From assembly GCA_000435675.1 (NCBI GenBank), contig FR895138.1, positions 2,568 to 14,437 on the forward strand: a stretch of 11,870 nucleotides of DNA, given 5' to 3'. A program made the position numbers and the translations under genes. Below the pieces are notes generated by a model, which was not told the DNA's origin, did not search any database, and saw only the letters and a list, made by a program, of their open reading frames with translations. The stretch comes from Eggerthella sp. CAG:298 (GTDB taxonomy: Bacteria > Actinomycetota > Coriobacteriia > Coriobacteriales > Eggerthellaceae). Shown piece by piece: positions 1-4,430 of the stretch (the stretch's first letter is position 1; every line of letters starts with the position of its first letter).

Positions 1-172
1 TCGGGCTGACGTTTATGTCGCGGCACTCGAGCCTGGAGGTTATGTAGTCCTGCTTGGTCATGCCGCTCGCCGCCACGAGGGCGTTTATCACCTCGTCCTC
101 CTCCGGCGAGACCCGGAACGCTATCGTCTTGCTGCGCCGGCGCCCTTTGTAGTCGACGGTCGGCCTGGACAT
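1..172 (-). CDS. Ribbon-helix-helix, MobC-like mobilization accessory protein (5' part only)
   Basis: The first 57 residues are visible; the gene continues past the left edge. The sequence begins MSRPTVDYKGRRRSKTIAF and continues with RVSPEE and SGMTKQDYITSRL. A basic N-terminus, an FRVSPEE strand and two predicted helices resemble the small RHH proteins that accompany relaxases in Gram-positive integrative and plasmid elements (MobC-like). Such proteins bind near oriT and help the relaxase nick; that role is family knowledge, not shown here. The ATG overlaps the TGA of the integrase gene as TGATG. A strong AAGGAGG lies just upstream, inside the integrase 3' end, so translation is probably coupled. 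AGG and ATA codons resemble the other element genes. It could instead be an antitoxin-type RHH regulator; the missing C-terminus and the next genes to the left would decide. Confidence 0.6.
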   Translation of the reverse strand, partial: MSRPTVDYKGRRRSKTIAFRVSPEEDEVINALVAASGMTKQDYITSRLECRDINVSP

Positions 173-1245
173 CAGGGCCTCCTTCTCTGGTCGAGCGCCG
201 CTGCCATGTCCGACTGCTTGCTGGGGAAGAGGTGGGCGTAGCGAAGCGTCATCTCGTAGGTCTCGTGCCCCAGCCGGTCCGCTATGGCGATCGCGCTGAA
301 CCCCATCTCTATGAGGAGCGAGACATGGCTGTGGCGAAGGTCGTGGATCCGGATGGGTTCGAGCCCGCATGCGGCGCAGCCGCGCTTCATCTCGTGGTGC
401 AGGTAGCTTTTGGTGAAGCAGAAGATGCGGCAGGCGCGCCGCTCCTCCGGGATGGATCCGAGGAAATCGGCGAGCTCGTCCGCAAGGAACTCCGGCATGA
501 CCACATCTCTCTTCGATTTGGGCGTCTTGGGCGAGGTGATGACGTCCCTCCTCCGGATCCGCTGGTAGCTCTTGGTGACGTGGATGAGGCACTTTCCAAG
601 GTCGATGTCGTTCGGTTCGAGGGCGAGGAGCTCGCCGACCCTCAAGCCGCACCAGTACAGGATCTCGAACGCGTAGAAGCTGGCTGGCTTGTCCATCACC
701 TCCTCGCTGAACGCGAGGTACTGCTCCTTCGTCCAGAACTTCATCTCCGACCCCTGCCGCTCGCCGATCTTGATGGTCGGGGCGGCGGGACTCTTTCCCA
801 GGCCGTAGTACTTGACGGCGTGGTTGAAGATGGCGCTCAGCTGGTTGTTTATGGTTCTCAGGTAGGTGCCGCTGTACGGTTTTCCCTCGTCGTCGTACGA
901 GCCCACCATCTTGTTCTGCCAGTCCACCACGTCTTTGGGGGAGATGTCGCACATCCTCTTGGGTCCGAAGAATGGCACTATCTTCGTGCGGATGATGTGC
1001 TCTTTGGTGAGCCAGGTGTTGAGCTTGAGCCTTGGTCTCACGTCTTCGGAGTACCTCTTCACGAATGCCTCGAAGGGCATCGACATGGACCCGTCGGCGC
1101 AGGCCAGGAACTCCGTCTCCCATGCCAGCGCCTCTCCTTTGGTCGCGAACCCTCGCTTCACCTTGTGCTTGCGGTTGCCGTCGATGTCGCTGTAATAGCA
1201 CTGGACGTACCAGGCGCCAGTCTTCCCGTTCATGTAGGCGGGCAT
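172..1245 (-). CDS. Tyrosine recombinase / phage-type integrase of an integrative element
   Basis: This 357-aa protein has the usual length and layout of Tn916/phage-type integrases: an N-terminal AP2-like arm-binding domain (about residues 8-50, AWYVQCYYSDIDGNRK), a SAM-like core-binding domain (about 57-150) and the catalytic domain (about 170-345). The catalytic set looks complete: R202 in GLRVGEL, the likely beta-hairpin lysine K240, H301 and R304 in HDLRH, H327 in RLGH and nucleophile Y336 in LRYAH. It should catalyse site-specific integration and excision. It overlaps the upstream small DNA-binding gene and the downstream MobC-like gene by TGATG at both ends, so all three are probably read from one mRNA driven by the promoter near 1508-1536. 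The target cannot be read from the protein alone. The guaA 3' end at 4414 is my inference from context. No frameshift or loss of a key residue is seen. Confidence 0.95.
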   Translation of the reverse strand: MPAYMNGKTGAWYVQCYYSDIDGNRKHKVKRGFATKGEALAWETEFLACADGSMSMPFEAFVKRYSEDVRPRLKLNTWLTKEHIIRTKIVPFFGPKRMCDISPKDVVDWQNKMVGSYDDEGKPYSGTYLRTINNQLSAIFNHAVKYYGLGKSPAAPTIKIGERQGSEMKFWTKEQYLAFSEEVMDKPASFYAFEILYWCGLRVGELLALEPNDIDLGKCLIHVTKSYQRIRRRDVITSPKTPKSKRDVVMPEFLADELADFLGSIPEERRACRIFCFTKSYLHHEMKRGCAACGLEPIRIHDLRHSHVSLLIEMGFSAIAIADRLGHETYEMTLRYAHLFPSKQSDMAAALDQRRRP

Positions 1246-1457
1246 CAGCGGGCCTCTTGTCTGGGAACGCCGTCGGCGCAGTGGAAGCGCTCGTAGAAAT
1301 ACTTTCGGCTCACCTTCCCTTTGATGGTGGTGTAGCCTCTCTGCTCCATCTCGGAGTTCAGCATCCTGATAATGCGGTAGGCGTAGGGCCTGCTGATGCT
1401 GAGGGCGTGCATGACCTCCTCGACGCCCATGATCACCGGCTTAGAATTCTGCTCCAT
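1245..1457 (-). CDS. Small helix-turn-helix DNA-binding protein, excisionase-like
   Basis: This 70-aa protein starts MEQNSKPVIMGVEEVMHAL and contains ISRPYAYRIIRMLNSE followed by a turn and YTTIKGKVSRKYFYERF. The pattern is a helix-turn-helix recognition unit plus a short wing, as in the small excisionase/MerR-like proteins encoded next to integrases in Firmicutes and actinobacterial elements. The start at 1457 is chosen because AAGGAGG lies 5-7 nt upstream. A longer frame back to 1511 would run into the promoter and operator region and has no such site. Its stop overlaps the integrase start (TGATG). The likely job is directing integrase toward excision or regulating the cassette. Excisionases are too divergent to be certain, so a purely regulatory role is possible. 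Confidence 0.7.
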   Translation of the reverse strand: MEQNSKPVIMGVEEVMHALSISRPYAYRIIRMLNSEMEQRGYTTIKGKVSRKYFYERFHCADGVPRQEAR

Positions 1458-1480
1458 ATCTTCCTCCTTCGTTCGATGAA

Positions 1481-1498
1481 CAGAACAGGAACGTTCTG
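1481..1498. promoter_or_regulatory. Operator 1 of the divergent switch (CAGAAC-N6-GTTCTG)
   Basis: A perfect inverted repeat CAGAAC / GTTCTG with a 6-bp spacer. It lies just downstream of the predicted start (about 1501) of the leftward excisionase-integrase transcript. Binding here would block the elongating or initiating polymerase. It shares the AGAAC-N6-GTTC plan with two more sites at 1515 and 1545. The divergently encoded XRE protein is the obvious candidate ligand. Confidence 0.7.
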
Positions 1499-1507
1499 TA
1501 ATTCGTG

Positions 1508-1536
1508 ACACTAGCAGAACGAAAATGTTCGGTCAA
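1508..1536 (-). promoter_or_regulatory. Leftward promoter for the excisionase-integrase-mob cassette
   Basis: On the minus strand, TTGACC (1536-1531) and TAGTGT (1513-1508) are separated by exactly 17 bp. The -35 is close to consensus; the -10 keeps TA and the final T. Operator 2 fills the spacer. The predicted start near 1501 leaves a leader of about 44 nt before the ATG at 1457, which carries a strong ribosome binding site. Confidence 0.6.
1515..1532. promoter_or_regulatory. Operator 2 of the divergent switch (CAGAAC-N6-GTTCGG)
   Basis: An inverted repeat with one mismatch between its 6-bp arms (CAGAAC against GTTCGG). It lies between the -35 and -10 of the leftward promoter, so repressor bound here would exclude RNA polymerase. 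Its centre is 34 bp from that of operator 1 and 30 bp from that of operator 3, close to three helical turns in each case. Confidence 0.7.
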
Positions 1537-1542
1537 GACAAA

Positions 1543-1571
1543 TTGAGAACGTTTTTGTTCTCTAGTATCAT
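1543..1571 (+). promoter_or_regulatory. Rightward promoter of the XRE repressor gene
   Basis: TTGAGA (1543-1548) and TATCAT (1566-1571) are separated by 17 bp, both near consensus. The predicted start is about 1578, just before the AGAGGAGGA ribosome binding site and the ATG at 1597. Operator 3 fills the spacer, which predicts negative autoregulation. Confidence 0.65.
1545..1562. promoter_or_regulatory. Operator 3 of the divergent switch (GAGAAC-N6-GTTCTC)
   Basis: A perfect inverted repeat GAGAAC / GTTCTC with spacer GTTTTT. It sits wholly between the -35 and -10 of the rightward promoter. The 6-bp spacing differs from the 4-bp spacing of the Gram-positive LexA box, so a dedicated element repressor is more likely than LexA. 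Confidence 0.7.
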
Positions 1572-1596
1572 GGGGGAAACGATCAGAGGAGGAGAG

Positions 1597-2016
1597 ATGA
1601 CGACGGGAAGCCGCATACGGGCATTGCGCGAGTCGCGGGGGATGACGCAACGGCAGCTCGCTGAGAGGGCCGGCTGCACCGACGCGGCCATCAGGAACTA
1701 CGAGGCGGGCAGGAGGGCGCTGAAGGGCTCCGCCCTGGATGCGATTGCAGGAGCCCTCGGGGTCGCCCCCGAGGCCCTCATGCCCGTCCAGGCTGAATCC
1801 GCCAGGGACGCCCTCGAGCTCCTCTTCAGGATCGAGGAGGAGTTCGGGCTCAGGCCCGTCGGTGGAGGCAGGCTCGCCGTCGCGCCCGGCGCGGAGAAGG
1901 CGCCTAAGCTCGCCGCCGCCATCAAGGCCTGGGAATCCCAGGTGGATGCGCTCGACCGCGGAGAGATAACCCCCGAGGAATACGAGTCCTGGAAGAGGGA
2001 GTTCGGCGGATGCTAA
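1597..2016 (+). CDS. XRE-family transcriptional repressor of the element
   Basis: A 139-aa protein with a Cro/C1-type helix-turn-helix at residues 6-61; the recognition part is MTQRQLAERAGCTDAAIRNY at 16-35. A non-catalytic C-terminal tail contains helices and ends EITPEEYESWKREFGGC. There is no S24/LexA peptidase or ImmA-type metalloprotease signature, so RecA-driven self-cleavage is unlikely. The start at 1597 is preferred over an upstream in-frame ATG because AGAGGAGGA lies 4 nt before it and the upstream codons overlap the promoter. It is divergent from the excisionase-integrase cassette across three matched operators and is the likely repressor of both directions. It is rich in AGG codons, like the rest of the element. 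After the TAA the same frame stays open for 32 more codons (see findings). Confidence 0.85.
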   Translation: MTTGSRIRALRESRGMTQRQLAERAGCTDAAIRNYEAGRRALKGSALDAIAGALGVAPEALMPVQAESARDALELLFRIEEEFGLRPVGGGRLAVAPGAEKAPKLAAAIKAWESQVDALDRGEITPEEYESWKREFGGC

Positions 2017-2126
2017 GCAGCATGCCGCGGGGCGCTCGAGGCTTATGCCGCCAGCATGCAGCTGAATGAAGATCCTTCGACCAAGGGCCTGTTCGCCAGT
2101 GGCTATCTGAAGTGATTGCGCCAAGC

Positions 2127-2153
2127 TCATTATTGACCAATGTTCAATAATGA
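2127..2153. promoter_or_regulatory. 27-bp TetR-type operator before the TetR gene
   Basis: The arms TCATTATTGA (2127-2136) and TCAATAATGA (2144-2153) are exact reverse complements around a 7-bp centre CCAATGT that is itself partly symmetric. This is the usual size and place for a TetR dimer-pair site. It lies 30 bp before the ATG at 2183. TTGACC at 2133 and TACCAT at 2156, 17 bp apart, could be the embedded promoter, but the resulting leader would be very short. Confidence 0.7.
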
Positions 2154-2182
2154 TTTACCATGAGCTAGAGGAGGTGGAAGCT

Positions 2183-2773
2183 ATGCCCAGAATCGTCAAG
2201 AACCCGGATGAGCGCAGGCGGGAGCTGCTCGTCACGGCGATGCGCCTCTTCGCCGAGGAGGGCTACGATAACGTCTCGGTGAGGGCGGTGGCGCGGGCGG
2301 CGGGCGTTGCGCCGGGTCTCGCCTACCACTACTTCGACTCGAAGCAGAACATGTTCGACGCCGCCATCGAGGAGTACTCGCGGCGTTGCGCCGAGGGCAT
2401 CATCGCGATCCTCGACGACCGAGGCCTCTCGCTCGACGAGAAGCTCGACCGCGCGATCGAGGCGGGGTCCGACCCCGGCGCGTTCGACCACGCCGACTTC
2501 TTCCACGCGGAGGGCAACGGCGCGCTCCACGACAGGCTCTCGCTGGGCATGTGCGAGGCGGTGCAGCCCCATCTCCGCGCGGCGCTCGAGCTCGACGCGC
2601 TGCTCAGGGGCGGCCCCCGGGGCGACGCGGACGGGCTCGCCTCCCTCATGGCATACGGGTGCATCGGGCTCGCTTCGGGGCCCGGCATGCCGGACGAGGG
2701 CGCCGTGAAAGCCGCCAAGCGCTACTTCGCCGCCCTGGTCGCCGAGTTCAGGTCGGGCGAGAAGGCAGATTAG
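2183..2773 (+). CDS. TetR-family transcriptional regulator
   Basis: A 196-aa protein, the normal TetR length. Residues 11-60 form the conserved DNA-binding domain: RRRELLVTAMRLFAEEGYDN, then VSVRAVARAAGVAPGLAYHY and FDSKQNMFDA. The C-terminal ligand domain (about 65-190) is not recognisable to a subfamily. The start at 2183 has AGAGGAGG 8 nt upstream and follows the 27-bp palindrome. An in-frame ATG at 2150 overlaps that operator and lacks a ribosome binding site. A related palindrome precedes the methyltransferase gene, so the protein likely represses both itself and that gene, released by an unknown small ligand. GC content is very high, with AGG codons, unlike the guaA side. Confidence 0.9.
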   Translation: MPRIVKNPDERRRELLVTAMRLFAEEGYDNVSVRAVARAAGVAPGLAYHYFDSKQNMFDAAIEEYSRRCAEGIIAILDDRGLSLDEKLDRAIEAGSDPGAFDHADFFHAEGNGALHDRLSLGMCEAVQPHLRAALELDALLRGGPRGDADGLASLMAYGCIGLASGPGMPDEGAVKAAKRYFAALVAEFRSGEKAD

Positions 2774-2779
2774 ATAACC

Positions 2780-2804
2780 GCCCCAATTCCAGTTGGGGCT
2801 TTTC
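2780..2804 (+). terminator. Intrinsic terminator after the TetR gene
   Basis: A 7-bp stem GCCCCAA / TTGGGGC (2780-2786, 2793-2799) with loop TTCCAG is followed by TTTTC, starting 7 nt after the TetR stop. The U-tract is short, so termination may be partial. It implies that the methyltransferase gene has its own promoter. Confidence 0.65.
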
Positions 2805-2814
2805 TTGACGTTAG

Positions 2815-2835
2815 ATGTTGAACAATGCTCAATAG
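2815..2835. promoter_or_regulatory. Second TetR-type operator before the methyltransferase gene
   Basis: The core TTGA-A-CAATG-C-TCAATA matches the operator at 2130-2150 at 16 of 21 positions and keeps the TTGA / TCAA symmetry. It overlaps a possible promoter (TTGACG at 2805, CTCAAT at 2828, 17 bp apart; weak -10). The repeated motif supports control of both genes by the same TetR protein. Confidence 0.6.
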
Positions 2836-2846
2836 AAGGGAGCGAC

Positions 2847-3485
2847 ATGGAACAGAAGAACGCAGACGAGTTGAAGGCGCGGTCGAGGGCAGCGTTCGAC
2901 GCCCAGGCTGAGACCTACGACGCCGGAATGCAGGGGGACCATGCGCGGGGGCTCTACCGCATCGTGGCGGGCGAGGTCGCCCGGGCGTGCGGCGGCATCG
3001 ACTCGCCCCGCGTGCTGGACCTGGGGTGCGGGACCGGGGCCCTCGCCGAAATCGTCCTCGACGAGATCCCGGGCTGCGCCCTCGTGGGGGTCGACCTTTC
3101 GGCGAACATGGCCGAGCGGGCGGCCGAGCGTCTCGGCGGGAGGGCGGAGGTGGTCGTGGGCGACGCGGAGCGCCTGCCCTTCCGCGATAATTCTTTTGAT
3201 GCGGCGTACTGCAACGACTCGTTCCACCATTACCCCGATCCGGCGCTGGCGGCGTTCCAGGTGTGGCGCGCGCTGCGCCCGGGCGGCACCTTCGTCGTCG
3301 GCGACGTATGGCAGCCGGCGCCCGCGCGCGCCGTCATGAACGCGTGGATGCCGCACTCCGCCGAGGGGGACGTGCGCATCTACTCCGAGGGCGAGATGCG
3401 GGAGATCCTCGGCACGTGGTTCGGCAGCGTGAGCTGGCGGCGGATCGGCCTCACCTCCTGCGTGGCAATCGCGCGAAAAGACTAG
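2847..3485 (+). CDS. Class I SAM-dependent methyltransferase
   Basis: A 212-aa soluble protein of the UbiE/Methyltransf_11 type. Motif I is VLDLGCGTG (residues 56-64), the acidic ribose-binding residue is D83 in VGVDLS, motif II region is GDAERLPF (105-112), and FHHYPDP with RALRPGGTFVVGD (142-153) gives the typical post-I and III motifs. It should transfer a methyl group from S-adenosylmethionine to a small molecule; the substrate cannot be read. The start at 2847 has GAAGGGAG just upstream. An upstream in-frame start at 2793 would place the terminator and operator inside the gene. It sits behind a TetR-type palindrome and is followed 7 nt later by a metalloregulator gene, probably co-transcribed. 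TetR control suggests an inducible role such as detoxification or metabolite modification; that is inference. Confidence 0.85.
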   Translation: MEQKNADELKARSRAAFDAQAETYDAGMQGDHARGLYRIVAGEVARACGGIDSPRVLDLGCGTGALAEIVLDEIPGCALVGVDLSANMAERAAERLGGRAEVVVGDAERLPFRDNSFDAAYCNDSFHHYPDPALAAFQVWRALRPGGTFVVGDVWQPAPARAVMNAWMPHSAEGDVRIYSEGEMREILGTWFGSVSWRRIGLTSCVAIARKD

Positions 3486-3492
3486 CCCCTTC

Positions 3493-3915
3493 ATGTCTAA
3501 GATGGAAAAGAATGAAAGCACCCGCCCTTGGAATAAGCCGTCCCGGTCGCGCGAATCCGCCGAGAACTACCTCAGGGCGATCCTGGAGATCCGCTCTTCG
3601 CATGGGCGATGCCGCAACGTCGACATCGCGAGGCACTTGGGCATCTCGAGGGCGAGCGTCTCCAAGGCCCTCGTGAAGTTATCGGAGGCGGGTCTTGTCG
3701 AGGTCGTCGACCATGACGTTGGCTTCACGCCGGAGGGGAGGGCTATCGCTGAGGCGACGAGTGCGAGGCATCGTTTCTTCGAGAGGCTGCTGCGCGACGC
3801 CGGGGTCGCCGCCGACGAAGCATCCAGAGATGCCTGCCGCCTGGAGCACTGCGTCTCCGCCGATTCTTTCGAGAAGCTCTATTCCCACTTGACGAGGAGT
3901 CATCCCTCCGAGTAA
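3493..3915 (+). CDS. DtxR/MntR-family metal-dependent regulator (short form)
   Basis: A 140-aa protein, MntR-sized, lacking the SH3-like C-terminal domain of long DtxR proteins. A winged helix spans about residues 20-85 (ESAENYLRAILEI, VDIARHLGISRASVSKALVK, GFTPEG). The dimerisation/metal domain keeps H93 and E97 in RHRFFERLL and C115, E118 and H119 in DACRLEHCVS, matching family ligands. The position equal to DtxR Met10 / MntR Asp8 is Asn25, so metal choice may differ. The start is the ATG at 3493, 7 nt after the methyltransferase stop. No good ribosome binding site is visible, so coupling to the upstream gene is likely; the ATG at 3502 is an alternative. It should sense Mn2+ or Fe2+ and repress transport genes, but no transporter is in view. 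Confidence 0.85.
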   Translation: MSKMEKNESTRPWNKPSRSRESAENYLRAILEIRSSHGRCRNVDIARHLGISRASVSKALVKLSEAGLVEVVDHDVGFTPEGRAIAEATSARHRFFERLLRDAGVAADEASRDACRLEHCVSADSFEKLYSHLTRSHPSE

Positions 3916-3996
3916 AACGACGGCTGAGCGCGCCAGGGGCCCGCAAGCCTCGCGTTACTACTCGGGAGGAGTGGTTGCGAAACCAACCCGTTTTCG

Positions 3997-4300
3997 TGAG
4001 TTTGCGAGAATGACGCTTCCAGGCTCTCCACCAGGGGCAACCGTCATTCTTGAGTTTCGTTTTTCCGGGTGAGTTTCGTTTGAGTTTCGTCGATTTTCGA
4101 CGGCACTTGCAAGCCTCCCGCCATCATTGCCTCTCGTTGGCTTGTAGGTTTTTCGGTCGTGTCGGTTCTCTTCGGTTCTGTTCGAGTCGTTTCAGGCTCG
4201 TTCGACCCATGCCCGTTTGCCATGGGGTGACAACCGACCATGCGTCTATCTGCGGAAACGAGAAGGCTCCTCGATTCTTTCGAGGAGCCTTGTGAGTTTC
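3997..4300 (+). repeat. Five dispersed TGAGTTT(C) direct repeats, possible integrase arm sites
   Basis: TGAGTTT occurs in the same orientation at 3997-4003 (followed by GCG) and as TGAGTTTCGT at 4051-4060, 4070-4079 and 4081-4090, with TGAGTTTC at 4293-4300. Three copies lie within 40 bp. Tyrosine integrases with an AP2-like N-terminal domain bind short direct repeats near element ends, so these are candidate arm-type sites close to the inferred core site at 4414. The repeats are seen directly; their function is inferred. Confidence 0.5.
4263..4291. terminator. Strong 12-bp hairpin, probable (bidirectional) terminator
   Basis: AAGGCTCCTCGA (4263-4274) pairs perfectly with TCGAGGAGCCTT (4280-4291) around a TTCTT loop. 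Neither side has a good U-run (GTGAGTTTC rightward, CTCGTTT leftward), so efficiency is uncertain. It lies about 120 nt beyond the guaA stop on the guaA transcript and could end it, or insulate the element from it. Confidence 0.5.
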
Positions 4301-4395
4301 TATCTGATTTCGGAATCATGCGGTTTGCAGGTGCGGACGTTCTGAAATGTCGTCATCGGTCGCCATCGGAACCGCTAGAAACCGTATGAAAAATA

Positions 4396-4409
4396 CGAAC
4401 AAACGTTCT
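4396..4409. promoter_or_regulatory. LexA/SOS-box-like palindrome
   Basis: CGAACAAACGTTCT matches 13 of 14 positions of the Gram-positive LexA consensus (CGAAC-N4-GTTC core with purine/pyrimidine preferences). It lies 5 bp from the guaA stop codon, in the presumed element end. No start codon with a ribosome binding site follows on either strand, so it may be fortuitous or act at a distance. Confidence 0.35.
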
Positions 4410-4413
4410 ATTA

Positions 4414-4430
4414 CTATTCCCACTCAATAG
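4414..4430. other. Putative attachment core site (att) at the guaA 3' end
   Basis: CTATT-CCCACTC-AATAG: 5-bp inverted arms around a 7-bp spacer, the standard geometry of a tyrosine-recombinase core. It spans the last codons and stop of guaA. From memory, Tn5801-type elements use GAGTGGGAATA at the same place; that string is present here on the minus strand. It coincides with the change in composition. The matching far-end copy would be left of this window and is not visible. Confidence 0.5.

Larger units (their letters stand above)
3916..4413. other. Gene-free 498-bp segment at the presumed element end
   Basis: I see no credible gene here. Open frames exist on both strands (for example 4044-4319 minus) but are low-complexity, lack ribosome binding sites and resemble no family. 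The segment is markedly more AT-rich than the DNA to its left. It holds the TGAGTTT repeat field, small hairpins (GGTTG / CAACC at 3973-3988; CGTCGA / TCGACG at 4088-4102), a strong 12-bp hairpin at 4263-4291 and a LexA-box-like site at 4396-4409. This composition fits the terminal recombination region of an integrative element. Confidence 0.6.

Noticed and set aside
232..1296. Long open frame on the plus strand opposite the integrase gene
   Set aside because: It is the antisense shadow of a GC-rich gene. It has no family resemblance and no ribosome binding site, and the opposite strand carries a complete catalytic integrase.
1481..1562. LexA regulation of the integrase switch
   Set aside because: The GAAC/GTTC half-sites resemble LexA boxes, but all three have a 6-bp spacer rather than 4 bp, which favours the local XRE repressor.
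4044..4319. 91-aa open frame on the minus strand in the guaA-proximal intergenic region
   Set aside because: Low-complexity polar sequence with no recognisable domain. It overlaps the repeat field and the 12-bp hairpin and lacks a convincing start.
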